A stretch of 53,870 nucleotides of DNA from Bacillota bacterium. GTDB lineage: Bacteria; Bacillota; Clostridia; Oscillospirales; Acutalibacteraceae. How positions within the stretch are numbered: the first letter of the stretch is position 1; each line of letters begins with the position of its first letter. The notes beneath the pieces were generated by a model that saw only the letters and a list, made by a program, of their open reading frames with translations, had not been told where the DNA came from and searched no databases. Location: positions 1 to 53,870 of the forward strand of contig JAEWBE010000016.1 of NCBI GenBank assembly GCA_023391275.1, read 5' to 3'. The position numbers and the translations under genes were made by a program. Shown piece after piece: positions 1 to 7,511 of the stretch.

Positions 1-1
1 C

Positions 2-121
2 GACCCTATGGTGCGCCCGACTTATCAAACGAAAGCGGCTATCCTGCACATTAAGGAGACGGAGCAGATTCGCCCCGGCCAAAAGCCTGTCGCGCTGGAG
101 GTGAAGTGGCGCAATGGATAA
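2..121 (+). CDS. pduD: Diol/glycerol dehydratase medium subunit, C-terminal end (partial)
   Basis: An open frame runs in from the left edge and stops with TAA at 119-121, giving the last 39 residues of a protein. The tail contains AAILHIKETEQIRPGQKPV, which resembles the C-terminus of the medium (beta) subunit of adenosylcobalamin-dependent propanediol/glycerol dehydratases. The last bases overlap the start of the small-subunit gene by 8 bp, the usual order and coupling of medium and small subunits. The large catalytic subunit is expected just outside the window. The call rests on context plus a short tail, so the subunit identity is likely but not proven. Confidence 0.75.
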   Translation, partial: DPMVRPTYQTKAAILHIKETEQIRPGQKPVALEVKWRNG

Positions 122-620
122 TATTGAAAATTTAGTCGCGCTGCTTGCAAAGGAATTGAAAGCAGGGGAAGTCCCCAAGGCGCAGCAGGCGGTTCCCGCA
201 AAAGGGAACGGGACTTATACTCAGGCTGATTATCCGATGCTGAAAAAGCACGGGGATGCGGTCAAAACGCCTACAGGCAGAAGTATCGGTGAAATCACCC
301 TTGAAAATGTTTTAAATGAGAGCATAAACATTAAAGACGTCAGGATTTCCAGCGAGATGCTCCACGCGCAGGCACAGATCGCCGAAAGCGCGGGAAAAAA
401 GCAGCTCGGTGAAAATCTGAAGCGGGCCGCGGAACTGACTCAGGTTCCGGACGATACAATCATTAAAATGTATGATATGCTTCGCCCGAACCGTTCCACA
501 AAGGCGCAGCTTGAGGAATTGGCTCAAACGCTGCTTGACCGGTATCATGCGCCGGTGTGCGCGCAGCTGGTTCGGGAAGCTGCCGCGGTTTACGAAAAAC
601 GACACATTCTTCTTGTTTAA
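114..620 (+). CDS. pduE: Diol dehydratase small subunit PduE
   Basis: This 168-residue protein matches the length and sequence style of the gamma subunit of B12-dependent diol/glycerol dehydratase. The family region from about residue 35 includes YPMLKKHGDAVKTPTGRSI and the later VRISSEMLHAQAQIAE. It has no catalytic role alone; in the family it completes the (alpha-beta-gamma)2 enzyme that converts 1,2-propanediol or glycerol to an aldehyde. The first 18 residues (MDNIENLVALLAKELKAG) form a predicted amphipathic helix followed by a Pro/Ala/Gln-rich linker, like microcompartment targeting peptides. The start overlaps pduD, and pduG follows after 18 nt. Confidence 0.93.
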   Translation: MDNIENLVALLAKELKAGEVPKAQQAVPAKGNGTYTQADYPMLKKHGDAVKTPTGRSIGEITLENVLNESINIKDVRISSEMLHAQAQIAESAGKKQLGENLKRAAELTQVPDDTIIKMYDMLRPNRSTKAQLEELAQTLLDRYHAPVCAQLVREAAAVYEKRHILLV

Positions 621-638
621 AGGAAGGATGGGAAGCGC

Positions 639-2471
639 ATGAGTGTTACACCGAACTATACCTTCAGTACAAAACTGATTGCCGGAATTGATATTGGCAA
701 TTCAACCACCGAAGCGGTGATTCTCGATAAAAGCCATGAAAAACCTGTGTATCTTTCCTCCGCGATGACGCCTACTACCGGTGTTAAGGGCACGCTCCGC
801 AATGTGGAGGGCTGCCTGAAGGCGCTGGATGAGGCGCTCAACGCCGCGGGACTGAAACGAAGCAATCTGAATTCTATCCGTATCAATCAGGCGGCGCCGG
901 TCATCAGCGATCTTTCCATGGATACCGTCAGTGAAACGGTGGTAATCGGTTCGGCTATGATTGGGCATAACCCGGACACGCCGGGAGGCGAAGGCCTTGC
1001 ACTGGGCCTGACAACCCCAATCCGCGAGCTTGCCGATAAAACGGATGATCTGATCGCAGTGATTGACAACTGCCCTTATTATGAAGCAGCCGCAATCCTG
1101 AACCGTGCTTTTGAACGGGGATTCAAGGTGGTCGGCGCAATCGTAAAAAGTGATGACGGCGTACTGATTGCAAACCGCTTAACCCGAAAGATTCCGATTG
1201 TCGATGAGGTAAAAGGAATCGATCAGATAGAAATGCATGTTCCGGCCGCTGTTGAAGTGGCAAGAAACGGAGAAAGCATAAAAACCCTTTCCAATCCTTA
1301 CGGCATCGCCGGTCTGTTTGAGCTTGACGCGCAGCAGACCAAGGACAGCATTCCGGTAGCGAGGAGCCTTACGGGTTGCCGTTCCGGTGTGGTGATCCGG
1401 GCACAGGGCGCTCAGGTAAAATCCCGCAGAATCCGCGCGGGCAATTTAAAGCTGGCGGGCGGTCAAAAGACTGTTGAGCTGGATGTGAACCGCGGCGCGG
1501 ACGCCATTATGGCGGCGCTGGAACAGGCCGGAACCCTGACCGATGCGTTCGGTGAAGAAGGAACAAATGTAGGCGGTCTGGTCAGCTCCATCAAGAAGAC
1601 GATGGCGGAACTGACGGAACGGCCCGTACAGGATATGAAAATATCCGACATCCTCGCGGCCGACACTTTTGCCGCGACAAAGGTTGGGGGAGCTTTGGCG
1701 GATGAATATGCCATGGAAAATGTCGTCATGCTCGCCGCCATGGTACAAACTTCCAAACTCCACATGAACAGGATTGCATCGGAACTTCAGAGTAAAACCG
1801 GAGTAACGGTCACCGTTTCCGGAAAAGAAGCGGAAATGGCCCTGAAAGGGGCGCTTACCACGCCGGGTTCCGAAACTCCGCTGGCCATTCTTGACCTTGG
1901 CGGCGGTTCCACTGACGCCGCATTGATTGACGGAAGCGGCAAAGTCACTTCCATTCATCACGCGGGCGCGGGCGAGATGGTAACACGAATGATTAACCTT
2001 GAGTTGAATCTCAGGGACAGGGATACGGCGGAATTGATCAAAAAGTTTCCGCTCGCAAAGGTAGAAGGCCTTTTGTATCTGCGGTTTGAGGATTCCAGCG
2101 TAAAATTTGTTTCCGAGCCGCTGCCGCCCCAGTTCTTTTCGCGGGTCGTCGTGGTTACGGATGAAGGGCTGGTTCCCATTCGCTCGGACAAAAAGCTTAC
2201 GGTGGATAAAATTGCCTCAGTTCGCCGGCAGGCGAAGAAAAAAGTTTTTCTCACCAACGCCCAAAGGGCACTGAAGGCAGTTGCTCCGGATGGGGAAATC
2301 CGCCGGATCGGTTCCGTGGTGCTGGTGGGCGGAAGTTCACAGGACTTTGAGATCCCCGATATACTTTCAGAATATCTCAGTGCTTACCGTATTGCGGCGG
2401 GCCGAGCGAATCTTCTTGGCTTTTTGCCCCCGCACAGCGCGGTCGCTTTGGGCCTTGCACTTTCGGATTAG
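639..2471 (+). CDS. pduG: Diol dehydratase-reactivating factor, large (ATPase) subunit
   Basis: The 610-residue product is the large subunit of the diol/glycerol dehydratase reactivase, which uses ATP to release damaged cobalamin from the inactivated dehydratase. The actin/Hsp70-type phosphate loop AGIDIGNSTTEAV is near residues 15-27, and a second nucleotide motif, LDLGGGSTDAAL, is near residue 417. The length matches the family (about 605-610). The ATG follows a purine-rich GGAAGGATGGGAAG stretch. In characterised systems this subunit works with a small partner (PduH/DdrB); no such gene follows here, since the 77 nt to pduO hold no reading frame. Confidence 0.95.
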   Translation: MSVTPNYTFSTKLIAGIDIGNSTTEAVILDKSHEKPVYLSSAMTPTTGVKGTLRNVEGCLKALDEALNAAGLKRSNLNSIRINQAAPVISDLSMDTVSETVVIGSAMIGHNPDTPGGEGLALGLTTPIRELADKTDDLIAVIDNCPYYEAAAILNRAFERGFKVVGAIVKSDDGVLIANRLTRKIPIVDEVKGIDQIEMHVPAAVEVARNGESIKTLSNPYGIAGLFELDAQQTKDSIPVARSLTGCRSGVVIRAQGAQVKSRRIRAGNLKLAGGQKTVELDVNRGADAIMAALEQAGTLTDAFGEEGTNVGGLVSSIKKTMAELTERPVQDMKISDILAADTFAATKVGGALADEYAMENVVMLAAMVQTSKLHMNRIASELQSKTGVTVTVSGKEAEMALKGALTTPGSETPLAILDLGGGSTDAALIDGSGKVTSIHHAGAGEMVTRMINLELNLRDRDTAELIKKFPLAKVEGLLYLRFEDSSVKFVSEPLPPQFFSRVVVVTDEGLVPIRSDKKLTVDKIASVRRQAKKKVFLTNAQRALKAVAPDGEIRRIGSVVLVGGSSQDFEIPDILSEYLSAYRIAAGRANLLGFLPPHSAVALGLALSD

Positions 2472-2548
2472 AGCTTATCATAAAACAGGCAGACGTTCTT
2501 CCGGATAAACTCTAAACCAGATTCCTTCCAAAGGAGGAATGCCTCAGA

Positions 2549-3511
2549 ATGAGTATTTATACTAAAAACGGCGACACCGGCTTTGCCAGCACCATGACGC
2601 GCAGAATGATTCCAAAGAACAGCCCGATTTTTTCCCTGCTCGGTACTTTGGATGAGCTTAATTCCGCTCTGGGTGTGGCAAGGAATAAAATGCCCGCCGA
2701 TACCGGCGAAATTGTCCGTTCCATCCAGCAGGATATTATTTCGTTTTGTACGGAACTTGCCGGGGGAGAGCGGTTCGTCACCAAGGAAAAAGTAGCCGGC
2801 ATGGAAAAATCCATCGACCTGATTATGGAATCCGTTCCCCAGATCACCGCTTTTGTTACGCCGGGAAACAGTACCGCCGGCGCGGCGCTGGACCTTGCAA
2901 GAACTGTTGCAAGAAGGGCGGAACGGGAGCTGGTCACCAGCAAGCAGACCGGGGGTATCAGCCGGGAAGCGATGATGTGGGGGAACCGTCTTTCGGATTT
3001 GATTTATGCACTTGCCCGGTTGATGGATGCCAGGTCCACGGGGCAGCCCGCAGCAAAGGTAAATCAGCCGGGGGCTTTCCATCCCGCCGAAGGCGCTCCG
3101 CCCGGTTCGGATTTTATGGAAACCGGTCTTTGGCTCTGCCAGCAGGTTTTAAATAAGGCAAAAGAGAGCAGCCTTCCTGTTGTAACAGCGGCCTGTGACG
3201 CGGGCGGCAACCCGGTCGTCCTGCTCCGCGCGGACGGCGCGTATATTGCAAGCGTGGATATTGCGCAGAACAAGGCGTTTACCAGCGTTTCGGTGCAGAT
3301 GTCAACAGAACAGCTTTCGACCCTGTGTCAGCCAAACGGTCCGCTCTACGGGATTCAAAACACCAACGGGGGCAGGATCATTATTTTCGGGGGTGGGATT
3401 CCGCTTTATGAAAACGGCAGGCTGATCGGTGGGTTTGGAGTGAGCGGCGGTTCAGCCGAACAGGATACTTCATTGGCACATTACGCAAAAGAAATTTTTG
3501 ATAACAGATAA
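2549..3511 (+). CDS. pduO: PduO-type cob(I)alamin adenosyltransferase with C-terminal GlcG/HbpS domain
   Basis: Residues 1 to about 185 are a PduO-type ATP:cob(I)alamin adenosyltransferase: an N-terminal nucleotide motif (YTKNGDTGFAST) and a helical bundle with the conserved ARTVARRAERELV segment. It makes the adenosylcobalamin needed by the diol dehydratase. Residues from about 190 to 320 form a second GlcG/HbpS-like (DUF336) domain, as in Salmonella PduO, with the Gly-rich run IIIFGGGIPLYENGRLIGG; in relatives this domain binds haem or corrinoid. The start follows AAAGGAGG. The end lies 13 nt before the pduP start. Confidence 0.93.
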   Translation: MSIYTKNGDTGFASTMTRRMIPKNSPIFSLLGTLDELNSALGVARNKMPADTGEIVRSIQQDIISFCTELAGGERFVTKEKVAGMEKSIDLIMESVPQITAFVTPGNSTAGAALDLARTVARRAERELVTSKQTGGISREAMMWGNRLSDLIYALARLMDARSTGQPAAKVNQPGAFHPAEGAPPGSDFMETGLWLCQQVLNKAKESSLPVVTAACDAGGNPVVLLRADGAYIASVDIAQNKAFTSVSVQMSTEQLSTLCQPNGPLYGIQNTNGGRIIIFGGGIPLYENGRLIGGFGVSGGSAEQDTSLAHYAKEIFDNR

Positions 3512-3524
3512 GGAGGTATATGCC

Positions 3525-4955
3525 ATGGAAATACAGGAAAAAGAGATTGCCGAAATCGTACGGCAGGTCGTAGCCAGCATGTCCGGCACACCGGAATCAA
3601 CAGCTTCCGAAGGACTTGTGATCGATGGTAAGACATATCTCGGTGTATTTAATGACATGAATGAAGCGATTGAAGCAGCTTACAAAACGCAAAAGGTGCT
3701 TCGCGACATGAGTTTTGAACAAAGGGAAGGTATTATTGCAGAGATCAGAAAGCTGATTCTGGAAGAGGCCCCGGCAATTTCAAAGCTTGCGGTACAGGAA
3801 ACAGGAATGGGCAGGGTGGAGCATAAAATTCTGAAACACCGCCTGGTGGCGATGAAGACTCCGGGAACGGAAGACTTGACCACTGAAGCTTTTTCCGGCG
3901 ATAAGGGACTGACTCTGGTTGAAATGGCGCCGTTCGGAGTCATTGGCGCAATTACTCCCAGTACGAACCCGAGTGAAACCGTGCTGTGCAATTCCATTGG
4001 AATGATTGCCGGCGGCAACACAGTTGTTTTTAACCCGCATCCGGGCGCGGTTAAAACTTCGCTTTATGCGGTGGATTTGATTAACCGTGCGGCCAAAACG
4101 GTTGGCGCTCCGCTGAATCTGGCGGTATCCGTCGCAAAGCCAAGCATGGAAACCTCCGATGTTATGGTAAAGCATCCGTATATCAGGATGCTCTGCTGCA
4201 CCGGCGGCCCGGGCGTGGTTAAGGCGATGCTCTCCTCCGGTAAAAAGGCCATCGGTGCCGGAGCGGGGAATCCCCCGGTCATCGTGGATGAAACAGCGGA
4301 TATTAAGAAGGCGGGCAAGGATATTATTGACGGCTGCAGCTTTGACAACAATCTGCCCTGCATCGGTGAAAAAGAAGTGTTCGCACTTCAGCCGATTGCC
4401 GATGAGCTGATTTACTATATGCAGCAGAACGGCGCTTATCTGATTAACCGTGAGCAAATGCTCCAGCTTGAAAAAGTAGTGCTTCAGGAAGGCAAAAACG
4501 GCAAGCCCGTGATCAATAAAAAATGGGTTGGCCGTGACGCGAAACTGATTTTAAAAGCAATCGGTATTGAAGTCGGCGATGAAATCCACTGCGTTATCTG
4601 CGAGGCCAAAGACACCGACAACTTTGTCGATATTGAACTGATGATGCCCATTCTGGCAATTGTCAGGGTGCCCGATGTGGATACGGCGATTGAATGGGCA
4701 GTCCGGGCCGAACATGGTAACCGCCATACTGCGCATATGCATTCAAAGAATATTGATAACCTCACCCGGTTCGCCAAAGCGATTGAAACCACAATCTTTG
4801 TTAAAAATGCCCCGTCCTACGCGGGCATCGGCGTCGGCGGCGAAGGCTACTGCACCTTTACGATTGCGGGTCCGACCGGTGAAGGTTTAACCTCCGCGAA
4901 GAGCTTCACCCGCCGCAGAAGATGCGTAATGGTGGATTCCTTCCGAATTGTTTAA
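3525..4955 (+). CDS. pduP: CoA-acylating propionaldehyde dehydrogenase PduP
   Basis: This 476-residue enzyme oxidises propionaldehyde (or a related short aldehyde) to acyl-CoA with NAD+ inside the microcompartment. The catalytic Cys lies in NNLPCIGEKEVF near residue 279, the signature of the PduP/EutE branch of the aldehyde dehydrogenase superfamily. The ATG at 3525 is chosen because AAGGAGG at 3510-3516 sits correctly before it; an upstream in-frame ATG at 3498 lies inside pduO. The N-terminus MEIQEKEIAEIVRQVVASM is a typical encapsulation peptide, followed by a flexible Ser/Thr-rich linker. Confidence 0.96.
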   Translation: MEIQEKEIAEIVRQVVASMSGTPESTASEGLVIDGKTYLGVFNDMNEAIEAAYKTQKVLRDMSFEQREGIIAEIRKLILEEAPAISKLAVQETGMGRVEHKILKHRLVAMKTPGTEDLTTEAFSGDKGLTLVEMAPFGVIGAITPSTNPSETVLCNSIGMIAGGNTVVFNPHPGAVKTSLYAVDLINRAAKTVGAPLNLAVSVAKPSMETSDVMVKHPYIRMLCCTGGPGVVKAMLSSGKKAIGAGAGNPPVIVDETADIKKAGKDIIDGCSFDNNLPCIGEKEVFALQPIADELIYYMQQNGAYLINREQMLQLEKVVLQEGKNGKPVINKKWVGRDAKLILKAIGIEVGDEIHCVICEAKDTDNFVDIELMMPILAIVRVPDVDTAIEWAVRAEHGNRHTAHMHSKNIDNLTRFAKAIETTIFVKNAPSYAGIGVGGEGYCTFTIAGPTGEGLTSAKSFTRRRRCVMVDSFRIV

Positions 4956-4998
4956 AAATTTCGGTAATATGTTAAAATAATAAAGGAGGCCATATATT

Positions 4999-6186
4999 AT
5001 GGATATCAATGCAAACCAGATTGAAAGTATTGTTCGTTCCGTGCTTTCCAAAATGGATTCCGCCTCATCCGTCGGCACTCCGGGCATGGCGAGGGTCGCG
5101 ATGCTCACAGCGGCGAAGCATTTTGAAGTAAAGGAGTTCCCGATTCCACAGATTGGGGACGATGAAATCCTTGTTAAAGTGGAAGGCTGTGGTGTTTGCG
5201 GAACCGATGTTCACGAGTGGAAGGGTGACCCGTTTGGTTACATCCCGCTTGTTCTTGGTCATGAAGGAACCGGGGAAGTATTGGCGCTGGGCAAAAACAT
5301 TCGTCACGATTCACAGGGGCATGCAATAAAAGTAGGCGACAAGCTTGTTACTTCGGTAATTTCCTGCGGGGAGTGCCACACCTGCCTGATGCATCCCGAC
5401 CAAACCGAGCTTTGCGCCAATCAGGGCGTTTACGGTTTGATTCCGGACAATGAGAAAAATCATCTCTGCGGCTGGTTCTCTACCCACCTACGTATTACCA
5501 AAGGCTCCACTTTCTTTGTGGTAAATGATCTTTCCCTGGATCAGAGGATGCTGCTTGAGCTTGCCGCGGTTACAACGCATGCGCTGGAGCAGGGTAAAAA
5601 AACCGGCCGCCTCAACTTCAACAGCAAGGTTGTCGTTCAGGGCTGCGGCCCGGTCGGCTTGATGATGATCGCGACGCTGCATGTTGCGGGAATCGATCAG
5701 ATTATAGCGGTTGATGGCAATGCAAATCGGCTTGAATTTGCTAAAAAGCTGGGCGCTACCCACTCCGTTAACTTTAAAGAACTTCCGACCCTGGAACAGC
5801 GCATTAAAGCGGTTCAGGATATTACGGACGGCGCGGGAGCGGATTTTGCTTATCAGTGCACCGGCAATCCGGGCGCCGCATCGGACGTCTACAAATATAT
5901 CCGTCGCGGCGGCGGTCTTTGCGAAATGGGCTTCTTTGTCAACAACGGCGAATGCACGATCAATCCGCATTTCGATCTTTGCAATAAAGAGATCATGCTG
6001 GTCGGCTCCTGGACGTACAGCGCAAGCGAATATCCGATTACGATGGCGTTCCTGCGCCGCGCCAAGAGCATGGGCGTTCCTCTGGAGGATCTGATTACCC
6101 ACAGATATCCGCTCGACCAGATGAACGAGGCTATGGAAATGAACTTGACCCAACAGGGAATTAAAATTTGCTATACGGCACGGTAA
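4999..6186 (+). CDS. Zinc-dependent alcohol dehydrogenase with encapsulation-type N-terminus
   Basis: A 395-residue medium-chain dehydrogenase (MDR). Catalytic zinc ligands are visible as GCGVCGTDVHEW (Cys near 67) and GHEGTGE (His near 88), a structural-zinc Cys cluster as CGECHTC, and a Rossmann motif as VVQGCGPVGLMM near 213-224. The first 22 residues (MDINANQIESIVRSVLSKM and on) precede the MDR fold and resemble the targeting helices of PduP and PduL, separated by a short linker. In this operon it would reduce propionaldehyde to propanol and recycle NADH within the shell, a job usually done by the unrelated iron-type PduQ. Exact substrate is inferred. Confidence 0.9.
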   Translation: MDINANQIESIVRSVLSKMDSASSVGTPGMARVAMLTAAKHFEVKEFPIPQIGDDEILVKVEGCGVCGTDVHEWKGDPFGYIPLVLGHEGTGEVLALGKNIRHDSQGHAIKVGDKLVTSVISCGECHTCLMHPDQTELCANQGVYGLIPDNEKNHLCGWFSTHLRITKGSTFFVVNDLSLDQRMLLELAAVTTHALEQGKKTGRLNFNSKVVVQGCGPVGLMMIATLHVAGIDQIIAVDGNANRLEFAKKLGATHSVNFKELPTLEQRIKAVQDITDGAGADFAYQCTGNPGAASDVYKYIRRGGGLCEMGFFVNNGECTINPHFDLCNKEIMLVGSWTYSASEYPITMAFLRRAKSMGVPLEDLITHRYPLDQMNEAMEMNLTQQGIKICYTAR

Positions 6187-6193
6187 TATTTGG

Positions 6194-6209
6194 GCGGAGC
6201 TGGCTCCGC
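6194..6209 (+). other. Intergenic RNA hairpin before shell genes
   Basis: A perfect 7-bp inverted repeat GCGGAGC/GCTCCGC with a 2-nt centre lies between the alcohol dehydrogenase stop and the first shell gene. No U-run follows, so it is unlikely to be a terminator. It may protect or mark a processing site on the mRNA of the strongly needed shell proteins; that role is inference. Confidence 0.5.
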
Positions 6210-6227
6210 GCTTAACGAGGTGAGATT

Positions 6228-6557
6228 ATGGCACTGGGAATGATTGAAGTGTACGGCTTTGCAACGTCTATTGTTGTTGCGGACGCGGCTGCCAAGGCCG
6301 GGGATGTAACCATAGTCGCGCTGGACAAAAACAAACCTGCCGCAGGCGACGCGGCCGAAGTTCCGCTGATTATGGTCGTTAAAATTAACGGTGATGTTGC
6401 CTCGGTGGAACAGGCGGTGGAAGCAGGCGAAAGAGTTGCGAAAGAAAAGGGTCAGTTCATATTGTCCCATATCATTACCAATGAAGCGGAAGATACAAAA
6501 AAAATGGCAAAAATTAATGCGGTTGGCCGCGATAAATTTAACATCCTTGAGTATTAA
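6228..6557 (+). CDS. Microcompartment shell protein, single BMC domain (BMC-H), insert-containing type
   Basis: A 109-residue BMC-domain protein. It opens with MALGMIEVYGFATSIVVADAAAKAGDV, the canonical BMC N-terminus, then carries an extra loop (DKNKPAAGDAAEVPL) seen in the EutM/CutN-like branch rather than in PduA/PduJ, and ends with a 15-20 residue tail. Such proteins form hexagonal shell tiles. It is the most divergent of the five tandem shell proteins here and may contribute a distinct pore or edge. The start follows GAGGTGAG. Confidence 0.92.
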   Translation: MALGMIEVYGFATSIVVADAAAKAGDVTIVALDKNKPAAGDAAEVPLIMVVKINGDVASVEQAVEAGERVAKEKGQFILSHIITNEAEDTKKMAKINAVGRDKFNILEY

Positions 6558-6599
6558 CCCGGTCGGAGAATAAAAAACATTTAAAAGGAGATTATGATT

Positions 6600-6875
6600 A
6601 TGTTAGAAGCGTTAGGTATGGTAGAAACCAGAGGTCTCGTCGCATCCATTGAAGCTGCTGATGCAATGTGCAAAGCCGCAAATGTAACCCTTATCGGCAC
6701 TGAAAAAATCGGTTCCGGACTCGTAAGCGTCATGGTGCGCGGCGATGTCGGCGCTGTGAAGGCCGCCGTGGAAGCAGGCGGCGCTGCCGCAGCAAGACTC
6801 GGCGAAGTGATTGCAACTCACGTTATCCCAAGGCCACATTCGGATGTGGAAAAGATTCTTCCTTCCGAGAAATAA
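6600..6875 (+). CDS. Microcompartment shell protein, BMC-H, PduA/PduJ-like (copy 1)
   Basis: A 91-residue single-BMC shell protein of the PduA/PduJ type that forms hexameric tiles with a central pore. The sequence includes EALGMVETRGLVASIEAAD and the pore-region stretch TEKIGSGLVSVMVRG; it ends RPHSDVEKILPSEK, typical of the family. The ATG at 6600 is preferred over the one at 6594 because AAAAGGAG ends at 6590, leaving a proper 9-nt spacing. It differs from the next gene product at only four positions, pointing to a recent tandem duplication. Confidence 0.95.
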   Translation: MLEALGMVETRGLVASIEAADAMCKAANVTLIGTEKIGSGLVSVMVRGDVGAVKAAVEAGGAAAARLGEVIATHVIPRPHSDVEKILPSEK

Positions 6876-6891
6876 TTGCGCGACCGCAATT
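6874..6891 (+). other. Intergenic RNA hairpin between shell gene copies
   Basis: A perfect 7-bp inverted repeat AATTGCG/CGCAATT with a 4-nt loop (CGAC) begins at the stop codon of shell copy 1. It lacks a U-run and probably acts, if at all, on mRNA stability or processing (inference). Confidence 0.45.
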
Positions 6892-6927
6892 GATCAAACA
6901 ATATAATTTTAAAAGGAGATTATGATT

Positions 6928-7203
6928 ATGTTAGAAGCATTAGGTATGGTGGAAACCAGGGGTCTTATCGCATCTATCGAAGCGGCCGATGCAATGGTTA
7001 AGGCTGCGAATGTTGTTCTTATCGGTACTGAGAAAATCGGTTCCGGACTCGTAAGTGTCATGGTGCGCGGCGATGTCGGCGCTGTGAAGGCCGCTGTCGA
7101 AGCGGGCGGCGCGGCTGCCGCAAGACTTGGCGAAGTCATTGCGACTCACGTAATTCCAAGGCCGCATTCGGATGTGGAAAAGATCCTTCCTTCCATAAAA
7201 TAA
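6928..7203 (+). CDS. Microcompartment shell protein, BMC-H, PduA/PduJ-like (copy 2)
   Basis: A 91-residue BMC-H protein almost identical to the preceding one. Substitutions are Val to Ile at position 14, Cys to Val at position 24, Thr to Val at position 30 and Glu to Ile at position 90. The Cys-to-Val change removes the only Cys of copy 1. The same AAAAGGAGATTATGATTATG start context is repeated, so the duplication included the ribosome binding site; the ATG at 6928 is taken as start for the same spacing reason. It is expected to form hexameric shell tiles, possibly mixed with copy 1. Confidence 0.95.
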   Translation: MLEALGMVETRGLIASIEAADAMVKAANVVLIGTEKIGSGLVSVMVRGDVGAVKAAVEAGGAAAARLGEVIATHVIPRPHSDVEKILPSIK

Positions 7204-7220
7204 TTGCGGGGTGATTCTTA

Positions 7221-7505
7221 GTGGAAAAGGCAATAGCACTGCTGGAGGTGCAAGCGCTGGTTGCGGCGATTGACGGTCTGGACGCCATGCTGAAAGCAGC
7301 GGATGTCCGTCTGGTACATATCGAACGCAGGCTTGGCGGACGATTGGTTACCATCGTCGTCGACGGCAGTGTTTCGGATGTACAGGCGGCTGCACTGGCA
7401 GGCAAAGCGGCCGCTGAAAAAGTTGGCAAGGTAAAGCTTTGTGAGGTCATTGCCCGTCCTCACCCTGAAATTAAAAAATTTATCTACACAGATATGGGGG
7501 TGTAG
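7221..7505 (+). CDS. Microcompartment shell protein, divergent BMC-H
   Basis: A 94-residue BMC-domain protein starting with GTG at 7221 after a GGGGTG sequence. It keeps the BMC pattern (ALLEVQALVAAIDGLDAMLKAADV, then RPHPEIKKFI) but differs clearly from the PduA/J copies: the usual pore segment is replaced by HIERRLGGRLVTIVVDG, which is much more basic. A hexamer of this protein would have a positively charged pore surface, which could favour anionic metabolites such as CoA esters, nucleotides or acyl phosphates. The pore inference is from sequence only. Confidence 0.9.
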   Translation: MEKAIALLEVQALVAAIDGLDAMLKAADVRLVHIERRLGGRLVTIVVDGSVSDVQAAALAGKAAAEKVGKVKLCEVIARPHPEIKKFIYTDMGV

Positions 7506-7511
7506 TCAGTT

